A stretch of DNA of 64,000 bases from JAAZIN01 sp964464625 (GTDB taxonomy: Bacteria > Bacillota > Dethiobacteria > DTU022). Under the pieces are notes generated by a model. That model saw only the letters and a list, made by a program, of their open reading frames with translations, searched no databases and had not been told where the DNA came from. The stretch's first letter is position 1; each line of letters opens with the position of its first letter. This document shows positions 50,358-59,310 of this stretch, in pieces. The translations under genes were made by a program, and so were the position numbers. The DNA is taken from contig CAYXKD010000003.1 in assembly GCA_964464625.1 (NCBI GenBank), positions 34,374-98,373 on the forward strand, in the 5' to 3' direction.

Positions 50358-52614
50358 TTAACACCACCTCCAGCAGCTGTCGGGCGTAGCTCTTGCTATC
50401 AATGCCGGTTTTATGGGCAACTCCCACACAGGAGGGACAGCCTGCACTGCAGCGGCAGTTGAGGATGGCGTCATGGGCGGCACGGCAGATCTCTCTGTAG
50501 ATCCCATAAAGGAGCTTGCTGTAGCCTACGCCGCCGGGAAAGCTGTCATAGAGATAGAGGGTGGGCATTCCTGTAAAGGGAGCTTTAACCTGGCTTACTG
50601 CGCGCAGGTCGCGGGGATCGCTCATAATAAAGAGCGAGGCAATCTGGGGCATAAGGTTGGCCAGCCCTAGCAGCGCTGTTTCCACAGCCGCCGGCGAAAG
50701 GCCGCCCGGTGAAGCCAGGGGGAAGGCGAGCCAGAAAGCTGTTGTATGCATCTCCGTTTCCGGAAGATTTACCGGCCCATTCCCCAGGTTTTCGTGCGTA
50801 TGGAAGCGGATCTTTTTGAACATGGAGACAAGTGCGTTGACCCGGACATCGCCCCAGGCGCGCAATACCCGATTTTCTTCGCTATCGATAATGTCAAGAA
50901 CCTTTAGATCCACTGAAAGACTGGCATCAGTAAAATAGTTTACCTCAACAGCGCGGACGTAGGCCTTTTTCCCGGTAAAGTCAAATTTCTCCACCTGAAA
51001 TTGCCGGCCGCCGTGGATATAGATAGCCTCTTGGTGAACCAGCATGGGTGCGCTGAAGCGGTCCACCTCGCCGATAACCTTCGGCTTCGCCTCCGTTGTA
51101 TCGATGATTACCACATTTTCGCGGGCGGCGCTGCGCAGCGAGATCTCCTCGGCGGGGTAAGCCTCATCCATCCAGTGATAGATCTCTTCGGAATTGTAAA
51201 GGACACCCTCATCGGCGAGAAACTGCAGGATATCCCCCACCGCAGCTCTACCGAAAGGTTCCCCGCTTTCAAAGGGCAGCTCAAAAGAGGCGCAGCGCAC
51301 ATGATTTGTCAAAATTACGAGGTTATCGGGATTTATAAGCGCCCGCTCCGGCGAACGCCCGAAAAAGTAGTCGGGGTTGTTGATGATATACTGATTTAGC
51401 GGTGCGCTGTTGGCTACAAGCAATCCCAGCGAGGTGCCGCTGCGCCTTCCTGAGCGCCCGGCTTGCTGCCAGGTGCTGGCGATGGTTCCGGGGTAGCCGT
51501 TGATGATGCTGGCTTCCAGCTCTCCAATGTCTATGCCCAGCTCCAGGGCGCTGGTGCTGACCACTGTCTTCACCGTACCTTCACGAAGCCCTGCCTCAAT
51601 GGATCGCCGCTCCCGCGGCAGGTAGCCGCCGCGGTAGCCGCGGATACCGCTCTCTTCTCCCGGAATCTCCTTCCTGGACTGTTGCAAATAGGTCAGCAGC
51701 AGCTCCACCCCCAGGCGGCTGCGTGTAAAGATAATTGTCTGCACCTTTTGGCGGTATAGTTCTCTGGCCAGTTGCTTTGTCTCCAGTAGGGAACTGCGCC
51801 GGATGCCCAGGTCCCGGTCTACAAGGGGGGGGTTGTAAAAAATAAAATGTTTCATGGATTGTGGGGCTCCGCTTTGATCGATGAGCGTAAGGGGCTCCTC
51901 AATAAGAGCACCGGCAAGCTCTGCAGGATTGGCAATGGTGGCGGAAGAGAGAATAAAAAGGGGGCTGCTTCCGTAAAAGCGGCAGATCCGTTTCAATCTG
52001 CGGATTACATTAGCCACGTGGCTGCCGAAGACACCGCGATAATGGTGCATCTCATCGATGACGATAAATTTTAAATTCTGAAAGAGCCTCCGCCATTTTG
52101 TATGGTGGGGCAGAATTCCTGTGTGCAGCATATCAGGGTTTGTGACCACAATGTGGCCGCTTTTCCTGATGGCCTGGCGCAACCCCGGTGCGGTATCGCC
52201 GTCATAGGTATGTGTGCGCAGATCGATTTGCAACTCACCGGTGAGGGTCTTCAGTTCGACAACCTGGTCTTGCGAAAGCGCTTTGGTTGGGAAAAGATAG
52301 AGTGCACGGCTTTCACTGTCAGTTAAAAATTCGTTCAGCACAGGAATATTATAACAAAGTGTTTTTCCCGAGGCGGTGGGGGTAACCACAACGGCGTTTT
52401 CACCGCGAAAAACTGCCTGCAGTGCTTCGGCCTGGTGGCTGTAAAGCCGCACTATCCCCCGCTGTATAAGTGTTTTCCGGAGACGGGAGTCCAGAAAATC
52501 AGGGAAATCTGCATAGGCCCCCTCCCGGGCGGGCAACTCTTCCCACCGTGTAACATTGCTCATAAAATTCGAGTCATCCTGCCAGCGTGAAAGTAACTCT
52601 TCCAGAGGGGACAT
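50347..52614 (-). CDS. mrfA: MrfA-like (YprA) DNA helicase
   Basis: A 755-residue superfamily 2 helicase. Walker A TPTASGKTL lies near 80-88, the DEMH box VIDEMHHY near 188, SSAT near 226, and motif VI QQAGRSGRRSG near 385. The C-terminal DUF1998 part holds a four-Cys metal site (CRCSAGCPSCVG near 728-739), as in B. subtilis MrfA. I start at ATG 52614 because AAAGGCGG is nine bases upstream; a TTG at 52620 is too close. With mrfB it forms a repair unit for DNA cross-links or adducts. Confidence 0.92.
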   Translation of the reverse strand: MSPLEELLSRWQDDSNFMSNVTRWEELPAREGAYADFPDFLDSRLRKTLIQRGIVRLYSHQAEALQAVFRGENAVVVTPTASGKTLCYNIPVLNEFLTDSESRALYLFPTKALSQDQVVELKTLTGELQIDLRTHTYDGDTAPGLRQAIRKSGHIVVTNPDMLHTGILPHHTKWRRLFQNLKFIVIDEMHHYRGVFGSHVANVIRRLKRICRFYGSSPLFILSSATIANPAELAGALIEEPLTLIDQSGAPQSMKHFIFYNPPLVDRDLGIRRSSLLETKQLARELYRQKVQTIIFTRSRLGVELLLTYLQQSRKEIPGEESGIRGYRGGYLPRERRSIEAGLREGTVKTVVSTSALELGIDIGELEASIINGYPGTIASTWQQAGRSGRRSGTSLGLLVANSAPLNQYIINNPDYFFGRSPERALINPDNLVILTNHVRCASFELPFESGEPFGRAAVGDILQFLADEGVLYNSEEIYHWMDEAYPAEEISLRSAARENVVIIDTTEAKPKVIGEVDRFSAPMLVHQEAIYIHGGRQFQVEKFDFTGKKAYVRAVEVNYFTDASLSVDLKVLDIIDSEENRVLRAWGDVRVNALVSMFKKIRFHTHENLGNGPVNLPETEMHTTAFWLAFPLASPGGLSPAAVETALLGLANLMPQIASLFIMSDPRDLRAVSQVKAPFTGMPTLYLYDSFPGGVGYSKLLYGIYREICRAAHDAILNCRCSAGCPSCVGVAHKTGIDSKSYARQLLEVVLNES

Positions 52615-52620
52615 TTGCAA

Positions 52621-53018
52621 ACCGCCTTTAATATAATTAGATCAATGGATTAATTTCGATGCCGCTTCAGGAAACCCTACTTCTATTAATAATTCCGCAG
52701 CAGTTTCCTGCCTGGCAGTTTTTATTGGAATCCATGCTCACTTTTATTTCCTCCAAAACATTTTTCTGCTGGTTGATGTTCAGTGCCGTCACCTGCATAA
52801 CTAGCCCATGCGGTCGTTTTACAGGGAAGGAGATTTGGGTGAAAAGGTTTCTAGACAATAAGGCCAATTATATTCAGCTAAAAAGGTAAAGGCTTAGATA
52901 TGCACGTTGAGAAAAAGTATATAGAGGGGGATGCCACACTATTTTCTTAATACCCGGAGCCCCTGACATGTTATTTTTATATCCTCACTACACCCAGGTT
53001 ACAAAGGAGGTTACCACT
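52621..53018. other. Divergent intergenic region mrfA/kdd
   Basis: About 398 bases without a convincing gene. A 76-codon open frame at 52659-52889 lacks a ribosome site and known motifs. No clear sigma-A or sigma-54 promoter was found for kdd. The kdd ribosome site AAAGGAGG is at 53002-53010. Confidence 0.5.
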
Positions 53019-54056
53019 ATGCGCCGTGGATGTCCGTACGGCACCCACAGGGTGCTTGAAAAAAAGGGTTTGCTGCCCCAGCCTGCCTGGAAGATCGACA
53101 ACACCATGAAGCTGTATGACAATGAGATCTTAATCGATGTTGATGCTCTGAACATTGATTCTGCAAGCTTTACCCAGATCAAGCAGGAGGCGGGGGATGA
53201 CGATGACCGTATTGCCGAGATCATGATGAAGATCGTTGAAGACCGGGGTAAGCACCACAACCCTGTTACTGGCTCAGGTGGGATCCTCATCGGCCGGGTA
53301 GTGGAGATCGGCCCGGCCTTGGCCGGCAGAGAAGGCTTAAAAGTGGGCGATCGTCTGGCCACCCTGGTTTCTCTTTCCCTGACGCCGCTTAAGATTGACG
53401 GGATCAAAAAAATTCACAGGGAGAGCGACCGCGTGCAGATTGAGGGGCAGGCCATTCTCTTTGAAAGCGGCATCTATGCTGTTTTACCCGGCGATTTGCC
53501 TGAAAACCTGGCCCTGGCTGTGCTTGATGTTGCCGGCGCCGCCGCCCAGACCGCCAGGCTGGTGAAGCCCGGTGACTGTGTTGTAGTTATTGGAGCCGGC
53601 GGCAAATCAGGCCTTCTTTGCCTGCATGAAGCTCGCAAACGGGCCGGGGTTACTGGCCAGGTTATCGGTATAGCGCCCCGTGAGAAGAGCAGACAAAGAG
53701 CTGAATCCACCGGCTACTGCGATAAGGTAATCATAGCCGATGCCACAGATGCTCTTGAAGTGATGGAAAAAGTTAAGGAGACCACCGGCGGAAATATGGC
53801 CGATGTGACGATTAACTGTGTGAACATTCCCAACACGGAGCTTTCCTCGATTCTGGCCACACGCGATGGCGGTACAGTCTATTTTTTCAGCATGGCTACC
53901 AGTTTCACTGCCGCCGCTCTGGGAGCTGAGGGGGTGGGCAAGGACATCACCATGATCGTGGGCAACGGCTACACAAAGGGGCACGACAGGATTTCGCTGA
54001 ACGTGATGCGCGAAAGTCCTGTCCTGAGAGGGATATTCGAGGAGCTTTATACCTAG
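53019..54056 (+). CDS. kdd: L-erythro-3,5-diaminohexanoate dehydrogenase
   Basis: Oxidises 3,5-diaminohexanoate to 5-amino-3-oxohexanoate in lysine fermentation. A 345-residue protein: N-terminal catalytic part beginning RRGCPYGTHRVLEKKGLLPQ, the GRVVEIGPAL region, and a Rossmann NAD(P) domain with VVVIGAGGKSGLLCLHEARK near 186-205. Length and start match known Kdd. I use ATG 53019 with AAAGGAGG upstream; an in-frame ATG at 52968 adds 17 unrelated residues. It leads the kdd-kal-kce operon. Confidence 0.93.
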   Translation: MRRGCPYGTHRVLEKKGLLPQPAWKIDNTMKLYDNEILIDVDALNIDSASFTQIKQEAGDDDDRIAEIMMKIVEDRGKHHNPVTGSGGILIGRVVEIGPALAGREGLKVGDRLATLVSLSLTPLKIDGIKKIHRESDRVQIEGQAILFESGIYAVLPGDLPENLALAVLDVAGAAAQTARLVKPGDCVVVIGAGGKSGLLCLHEARKRAGVTGQVIGIAPREKSRQRAESTGYCDKVIIADATDALEVMEKVKETTGGNMADVTINCVNIPNTELSSILATRDGGTVYFFSMATSFTAAALGAEGVGKDITMIVGNGYTKGHDRISLNVMRESPVLRGIFEELYT

Positions 54057-54107
54057 AAAACGGCCCGGATTCCTGCGGGGCAAATCATAAAGGGAGGCAA
54101 TGCTATT

Positions 54108-54515
54108 ATGGAAAAAGCGATGCTTCGAGTCAGGATTAGCGTGCGCGATGTTCACTATGCCGGCGGGCTTGTCGACGGCGCCAGGCTCATGAATTATTTT
54201 GGCGATGTGGCCACGGAGTTGCTCATCCGCCGTGACGGTGATGAAGGCCTTTTCGTGGCTTACGATAATGTGGAGTTCAAAGCGCCGGTCTATGCCGGCG
54301 ACTATCTGGAGATAAGCGGCTGGATTGACAGGGAGGGGAGCAGTTCCCGGCATATGCAGTTTGAGGCATACAAGGTTGTGGCCAGTGCCGGGCTGAAGGA
54401 TCAGCCCTCGGCCGGTAATGTGCTCACACCACCCCAGCTGGTAGCACGTGCCAGCGGCACCTGCGTGGTTCCGAAGAATTTGCAGCGGGGCCCCCAGACG
54501 ACTCCAGAAAATTAG
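54108..54515 (+). CDS. kal: 3-aminobutyryl-CoA ammonia-lyase
   Basis: Removes ammonia from 3-aminobutyryl-CoA to give crotonyl-CoA, a late step of lysine fermentation. It is a 135-residue hot-dog-fold protein with the family pattern VHYAGGLVDGARLMNYFGDV, then ATELLIRRDGDEGLFVAYD, FKAPVYAGDYLEI and SRHMQFEAYKVV. Size and neighbours (kdd, kce) confirm. GGGAGG precedes the ATG. Confidence 0.93.
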   Translation: MEKAMLRVRISVRDVHYAGGLVDGARLMNYFGDVATELLIRRDGDEGLFVAYDNVEFKAPVYAGDYLEISGWIDREGSSSRHMQFEAYKVVASAGLKDQPSAGNVLTPPQLVARASGTCVVPKNLQRGPQTTPEN

Positions 54516-54527
54516 AGGAGAAATATA

Positions 54528-55355
54528 GTGGAAAAACTGATTATCACTGTAGCTCTGACGGGGGCCGAAACGACCAGGGAGGATAACCCGAACCTGCCGG
54601 TGACCGCCCGGGAGATTGGCGAAGCCGTCTATGAATGTTACCGGGCCGGAGCATCGCTGGTTCACCTGCATGTGCGCGGTGAAGACGGTACCCCCACACA
54701 GGATGCTGCTGTCTTCAAAGCAGCCCTGGATGAGATCCGTGAAAGATGCGACATCATCATCCAGGTGTCCACCGGCGGCGCTGTCTGGATGAGTGCTGAA
54801 GAGAGGATTCAGCCTGTCTATCTGAAACCGGAGATGGCCACGCTTACTGCGGGGACAGTCAATTTTGGCGACGATGTCTTCTCCAACCCTCCGGAGTATC
54901 TTAAGAAATTTGCCCGGACCATGCAGGAGCAGGGGGTCAAGCCGGAGATCGAGGTCTTTGATGTGGGGATGATCAACAATGCCCGCTACCTGGCCCGGAA
55001 AGGTCTCATCGAGGAGCCCATGCATTATGACTTTGTCATGGGCGTTCCCGGTGGAATTCCGGCAAGCCTGAAAAATCTGCTGCACCTGGTGGAGAGCATC
55101 CCGCCGGAGAGCACCTGGACTGTGGCTGGTATGGGGCGACACGAACTGCCCCTGGCCACAGCGGCAATCCTTCTGGGCGGCCATGCCCGCGTTGGCTTTG
55201 AGGATAATGTCTATTTTACGAAGGGCGTCCTTGCCGAAAGCAATGCCCGGCTTGTGGAGCGGGTCGTTGAGATCGCCCGGATCCACAGCCGTGAAGTGGC
55301 TACATCCGAGGAGGCTCGCCAGATCTTAAGGCTGCCGCCGTCCAATCCGAAGTAA
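54528..55355 (+). CDS. kce: 3-keto-5-aminohexanoate cleavage enzyme
   Basis: BKACE-family zinc enzyme that with acetyl-CoA turns 5-amino-3-oxohexanoate into 3-aminobutyryl-CoA and acetoacetate. The 275 residues show LIITVALTGAETTRE at the N-terminus, the zinc motif SLVHLHVRGEDG (near 43-54), FDVGMINNARYLARKGLI (about 144-161), FVMGVPGGIPAS and GHARVGFEDNVYFTKG at the C-terminus. The last two motifs are typical. It starts with GTG 12 bases after kal. Its stop codon lies inside the palindromic terminator. Confidence 0.95.
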   Translation: MEKLIITVALTGAETTREDNPNLPVTAREIGEAVYECYRAGASLVHLHVRGEDGTPTQDAAVFKAALDEIRERCDIIIQVSTGGAVWMSAEERIQPVYLKPEMATLTAGTVNFGDDVFSNPPEYLKKFARTMQEQGVKPEIEVFDVGMINNARYLARKGLIEEPMHYDFVMGVPGGIPASLKNLLHLVESIPPESTWTVAGMGRHELPLATAAILLGGHARVGFEDNVYFTKGVLAESNARLVERVVEIARIHSREVATSEEARQILRLPPSNPK

Positions 55356-55380
55356 ACTGGTGCCAGGCACCAGTTTACTT
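55350..55380. terminator. Perfect 31-base palindrome between convergent kce and mnmG
   Basis: Arms of 15 bases (55350-55364 and 55366-55380) around a single A; the kce stop TAA is inside the left arm. Because it is symmetric it can terminate both convergent genes. The core CTGGTGCC-A-GGCACCAG is of a type that recurs as an intergenic repeat in many bacteria, and a related hairpin follows gdhA. Confidence 0.75.
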
Positions 55381-55387
55381 AATTCCT

Positions 55388-57283
55388 TTATTTTTTTCTG
55401 AGTGCGCCAGGCCTTTCCAGGTAGAGCAGCAACATGGAGATGTCAGCGGGGGTAATCCCCTCCATACGGGCTGCCTGGCCTACGGTGTAGGGCCTTGCCC
55501 TGGCCAGCTTCTGCCGTGCCTCTGCTGAGAGGTGGGCTGCCCTGGCGTAATCAAAATCGGGGGGAATCTTCTTTTCATATTGACGCGCTGCTTTTTCCAC
55601 CGCCCGCCGCTGTTTTTCGATGTAGCCGCTGTATTTGACCTGATTTTCCACCTCTTCAATGCTGCCGGGAGGCAGCAGCGGAAGAGCTATCTTTTCAAAA
55701 TCAAGAAGCCCGCGGTAACTGACCTCAGGGCGGCGCAGCAGTTCCTCAGCGAGGAGAGGGCGCTGCAACGGCGCTGAGCCCCATGTATTAAGTTTCCCGT
55801 TAATCTCTTCGCCCGGTTGATAACGGCACTCTTTCAGGCGCCACAGCTCGCTGTCGATAAATTCTTTTTTTCGCCTGTAAAGTCCATAGCGTTCCTTGCT
55901 TACCAGGCCGGCGTGGTATCCCTTTTCGGTCAACCTCAAGTCGGCATTGTCCTGGCGCAGCAGCAGGCGGTACTCGCTGCGCGATGTGAAGATACGATAG
56001 GGTTCCTCCACCCCGCGCGAGACTAGATCATCGATCATCACTCCGATATAAGCTTCGCTGCGTTTTAAAATGAAGGGTTCTTTTTCCTGAAGCTGCCGGG
56101 CGGCGTTGATTCCGGCGACAAGCCCCTGGGCGGCTGCCTCTTCATAACCGGTGGTCCCATTGACCTGGCCGGCAAAGAAAAGGCCGTCGATGATCTTGCT
56201 TTCCAGCGTGGGTTTAAGCTGTGTTGGCGGGGCATAGTCATATTCGATGGCAAAGGCGGGGCGCATGATCTCCACCCCCTCCAGCCCGGGAATTGTGTGC
56301 AGGAACAGCTCCTGTATATGAGGCGGCAGACCGGTGGAGATCCCCTGCAGATACATCTCGTCGGTATGGGGCCCTTCGGGTTCGATAAAGATGGGATGTC
56401 GCTCGCGATGGGCGAAGCGGATGATCTTATCTTCAATGGAGGGACAGTAGCGGGGCCCCTTGATGGCGCCGCTGTAGGGCTGCGCCCCGGCAAGATTATC
56501 GCGGATGATCCGGTGTGTATCGCTGTTGGTATAGGTAAGCCAGCAAGATAATTGGTTTTCCGGAACAGTTGATGAGAGAAAAGAGAAGGGCGGTGCCTGC
56601 GGATTGCCCTCTACTTCTCCGAGTCTGCTGAAATCTATACTTCGCCGGTGCACCCGCGGTGGTGTGCCTGTTTTGAAGCGCTGCAGGCTGATGCCGAGCT
56701 GCTGCAGGTTTTGAGCCAGTCCTACCGGGGGCTGCAGCCCTCCGGGAGCAAAATCGTGCCCCTGCTGACCGTAGAATATTCTGGAGCGCAGGTAGACACC
56801 GCTTGCCAGAATAACGCTGCGAGCCCGGTAAAAGGTACCGCTTCGGCCGCGCAAGCCGCTCACCTTGCCCTCTTTGACAGTGATTTCTTCGACCATATCT
56901 TCATGCAGCGAGAGCATGGCCTCGCTTTCCAGAACCCGGCGCATGGTCATCTGGTAGCCGCCTTTATCTATCTGCGCCCGCAGTGCCTGCACCGCCGGTC
57001 CTTTACCTGTGTTGAGCATGCGCATCTGGAGCAGGTTGCAGTCGGCGTTGCAGGCCATTTCGCCGCCCAGTGCGTCGATTTCGCGCACCAGGTGCCCTTT
57101 GCCGGGTCCGCCCAGCGAGGGGTTGCAGGCCATCACTGCCACCAGGTCCAGGTTAAGCGAAAGGAGCAGTGTGCGGCAGCCCAGCCTTGCCGCAGCCAGG
57201 GCCGCTTCGCAGCCTGCATGGCCTGCCCCGATGACGACAACATCGTATTCTTTTTCCAAGTGAGGGATGCATTCAGGTTCCAC
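55388..57283 (-). CDS. mnmG: tRNA uridine 5-carboxymethylaminomethyl modification enzyme
   Basis: MnmG (GidA), which with MnmE modifies U34 of several tRNAs. The 631 residues begin with the FAD-binding VVVIGAGHAGCEAALAAARL (near 15-34), followed by ACNPSLGGPGKGHLVREIDA, then LGGEMA; RFKTGTPPRVHRRSIDFS near 207; the family Cys region YCPSIEDKI; GQVNGTTGYEEAAAQGLVAG near 370; C-terminal helical domain ending ADISMLLLYLERPGALRKK. GTG start at 57283. It is not beside mnmE here. Own promoter upstream. Confidence 0.97.
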   Translation of the reverse strand: MEPECIPHLEKEYDVVVIGAGHAGCEAALAAARLGCRTLLLSLNLDLVAVMACNPSLGGPGKGHLVREIDALGGEMACNADCNLLQMRMLNTGKGPAVQALRAQIDKGGYQMTMRRVLESEAMLSLHEDMVEEITVKEGKVSGLRGRSGTFYRARSVILASGVYLRSRIFYGQQGHDFAPGGLQPPVGLAQNLQQLGISLQRFKTGTPPRVHRRSIDFSRLGEVEGNPQAPPFSFLSSTVPENQLSCWLTYTNSDTHRIIRDNLAGAQPYSGAIKGPRYCPSIEDKIIRFAHRERHPIFIEPEGPHTDEMYLQGISTGLPPHIQELFLHTIPGLEGVEIMRPAFAIEYDYAPPTQLKPTLESKIIDGLFFAGQVNGTTGYEEAAAQGLVAGINAARQLQEKEPFILKRSEAYIGVMIDDLVSRGVEEPYRIFTSRSEYRLLLRQDNADLRLTEKGYHAGLVSKERYGLYRRKKEFIDSELWRLKECRYQPGEEINGKLNTWGSAPLQRPLLAEELLRRPEVSYRGLLDFEKIALPLLPPGSIEEVENQVKYSGYIEKQRRAVEKAARQYEKKIPPDFDYARAAHLSAEARQKLARARPYTVGQAARMEGITPADISMLLLYLERPGALRKK

Positions 57284-57326
57284 TGTAACAGCCTCGATTC
57301 CAGGGCTTCTTATTCAGGCGCATTAA

Positions 57327-57355
57327 ATTATATCCCAGCAGAGAAGTCACTTCAA
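57327..57355 (-). promoter_or_regulatory. Promoter of mnmG
   Basis: On the - strand, TTGAAG (57355-57350), 17-base spacer, TATAAT (57332-57327). Good match, 43 bases before the GTG start. Confidence 0.7.
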
Positions 57356-57431
57356 CCCGGCTTGAACAAGAGACTTAGCGCAAAGCAACAGGGCACTAAC
57401 ATTCACCTGGTATATCCCGGTGTGGGGGCAG

Positions 57432-59039
57432 CTATTCTGTGCCGCGGACAATGGGGATGATCCGCCGGCTTAAACCGCTAATGACACGCAAGGAGGGGGC
57501 GGCCTGGCGGCGCTTATGCTCCGCCCGGTCTACAAGGGCGGTGATCTTCAGCACTGTGGCTTCATCAAAGCCCCGCTCGATAATTTCGGCGGGGGAGAGC
57601 ATTTCATCAAGGTAATGGGCCAAAATGGGATCAAGGATGCTATAAGGCGGCAGCGAATCCTCATCTACCTGATGGGGGCGCAGCTCGGCGGAGGGAGGCT
57701 TGGTGATAGTATGTGCAGGGATAACCTCTTGGCCGTGACTCATGTTAATAGATCTTGCCAGCTCATAGACGATGAGCTTTGGCAGGTCGGCCAGCACAGC
57801 AATGGCGCCGGCCATATCACCATAAAGGGTGCAGTAACCCACGGCCAGTTCGGAGCGGTTGCCTGTTGTAAGGAGAAGACGCCTTTCCCGGTTGGCCAGA
57901 AGCATTAGAATGTCACCCCTGATGCGGGCCTGTAGATTCTCTTCAGCCAGATCCTTTTCCGGCTTGCCGGAGCGGTTGAGTCCCTGGAGGTAGGCATGAA
58001 AGAAGGGGGCGATGGGGATTGTCCGCGTCTCGATGCCTAGATTGTCAGCCAGGTCGCGGGCATCCTCTATGCTGTGAAGCGGTGAATAGTCCGAAGGCAG
58101 CAGCACCCCCAGCACCTTTTCCGGGCCTAGAGCTTCAGTGGCAAGGGCGGCTGTTACCGCCGAATCGAGGCCGCCGCTAAGCCCGAGAAGGGCCCGGTCA
58201 AACCCGCTTTTTGTAAAGTAATCTCTGATCCCCAGGGTCAGAGCACGGCGGAGGGTGTTGATATCTTCCTGTGCATCGGGATGCTCCCTCTCTGCGGGGG
58301 CAAAAAGATCGGTTGCGGGGATATAGAGGATCTCTTCGGCAAAGGAGGCAGCCCGGCAGAGCAGTTCACCGCGGTGGTTGTAAGCCAGGGAGGCCCCGTC
58401 GAATACGAGCTCATCGTTTCCGCCGGCCATGTTTGCCACGAGCAGGGCGCCGCATTGCTCTTTTGCCAGCGCGGCTGCAGTTTTTTCCCGCTCCTGCTGC
58501 CGGCCAAAATAATAGGGCGAGGCTGTCGGGTTGATAAGCAGCCTTTTACCTCCTGAAGGAGCGGCTGAATCGCCGCCTTCAGGGGCAGGGGACTTTTCCC
58601 CAACCATGATTGCCACTGTGAAGCTGTGCCACTGCTCATAAGTGCTCCCTCTTCCTGCTGAGAAATAGCTGTGTTCCTGAAAAGGAGCCCTGCTCTCCAG
58701 CACTTGTTTCGGGTAAAAGGCGGCAACTTTCCCCTCCTTTAGCAGTAGAGCGGCATTGTAAAGCCTGTCCTGATGGCGATAACATGTGCCCAGCAGCATG
58801 GCGCCGGGAGAATGTGCAGTGAGCGGCGCCAGCTGCACCTTGATCAAATCTTCTGTTTCGGCAAGAAAGCGGCTGTAGCGCAGCAGGTCCTGAGGTATGC
58901 TGCCGGTAAGAGCCATTTCTGGGAAAATTACCAGTCCGGCTCCCCTGTACCGCGCTTTTTCATAAAAATGTCTGATCCCGGCGGCATTCTGCCGCAGAGC
59001 GCCTGTAACAGGGTTTATCTGTGCAATAGCAAAAAGCAT
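57432..59039 (-). CDS. nadE: NAD synthetase with nitrilase-like domain lacking the catalytic Cys
   Basis: Final step of NAD synthesis. The 535 residues have an N-terminal nitrilase-like (glutaminase) domain (1 to about 250) and a C-terminal synthetase domain with PP-loop GLSGGLDSAVTAAL and TTGNRSELAVGYCTLYGD. In the glutaminase domain Glu41 (FPEMALTG) and Lys111 (FYPKQVLE) are kept, but where the nucleophilic Cys should stand (ICEDxW motif) the sequence is IMVGEKS, with Gly147. It may therefore use free ammonia. I chose ATG 59039 because AGGAG precedes it at nine bases. Confidence 0.93.
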   Translation of the reverse strand: MLFAIAQINPVTGALRQNAAGIRHFYEKARYRGAGLVIFPEMALTGSIPQDLLRYSRFLAETEDLIKVQLAPLTAHSPGAMLLGTCYRHQDRLYNAALLLKEGKVAAFYPKQVLESRAPFQEHSYFSAGRGSTYEQWHSFTVAIMVGEKSPAPEGGDSAAPSGGKRLLINPTASPYYFGRQQEREKTAAALAKEQCGALLVANMAGGNDELVFDGASLAYNHRGELLCRAASFAEEILYIPATDLFAPAEREHPDAQEDINTLRRALTLGIRDYFTKSGFDRALLGLSGGLDSAVTAALATEALGPEKVLGVLLPSDYSPLHSIEDARDLADNLGIETRTIPIAPFFHAYLQGLNRSGKPEKDLAEENLQARIRGDILMLLANRERRLLLTTGNRSELAVGYCTLYGDMAGAIAVLADLPKLIVYELARSINMSHGQEVIPAHTITKPPSAELRPHQVDEDSLPPYSILDPILAHYLDEMLSPAEIIERGFDEATVLKITALVDRAEHKRRQAAPSLRVISGLSRRIIPIVRGTE

Positions 59040-59116
59040 CTCTTTTGCTCCTGAATAAAAACTCACGGAAACTCTTATCCCCCGCGAGCTGCTTTTAAAT
59101 AGATTATTCTGGCAGC

Positions 59117-59145
59117 ATTATAAACGCAGGTTCCTTTTAAGTCAA
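59117..59145 (-). promoter_or_regulatory. Promoter of nadE
   Basis: On the - strand, TTGACT (59145-59140), 17-base spacer, TATAAT (59122-59117). Near-consensus, 77 bases before the start. Confidence 0.75.
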
Positions 59146-59202
59146 GTTTGCTCCAGTTCCCTAGATGGGGATGGCTGTTACCATTGGGTTAAGTGAAAGC
59201 GG

Positions 59203-59231
59203 TTGCCGCTGATATTTTGCTCTGTTACAAT
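59203..59231 (+). promoter_or_regulatory. Promoter of the Ada-like-tail membrane protein
   Basis: TTGCCG (59203-59208), 17-base spacer, TACAAT (59226-59231). About 80 bases before the ATG. Confidence 0.6.
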
Positions 59232-59240
59232 ATAACTGAT

Positions 59241-59256
59241 CAAATGTTGACATTTG
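59241..59256. promoter_or_regulatory. Inverted repeat just downstream of the promoter
   Basis: CAAATG-TTGA-CATTTG lies ten bases after the -10, over the expected transcription start. A shortened related half (AATGTTTGAC) follows at 59261-59270. It could be an operator. Confidence 0.35.
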
Positions 59257-59310
59257 CGCCAATGTTTGACCGCCGAAGTTTTAAATTAAATTTGAAGGGA
59301 GCATTAGATA

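Noticed and set aside
52659..52889. A 76-codon + strand frame in the mrfA-kdd gap
   Set aside because: No ribosome site, no family resemblance, and mixed hydrophobic content without a plausible signal or helix pattern.
53607..55286. A 559-codon open frame on the - strand
   Set aside because: It is antisense to kdd, kal and kce, whose families, starts and spacing are all well supported; the frame is open because of codon bias on the other strand, and its translation shows no known motif.
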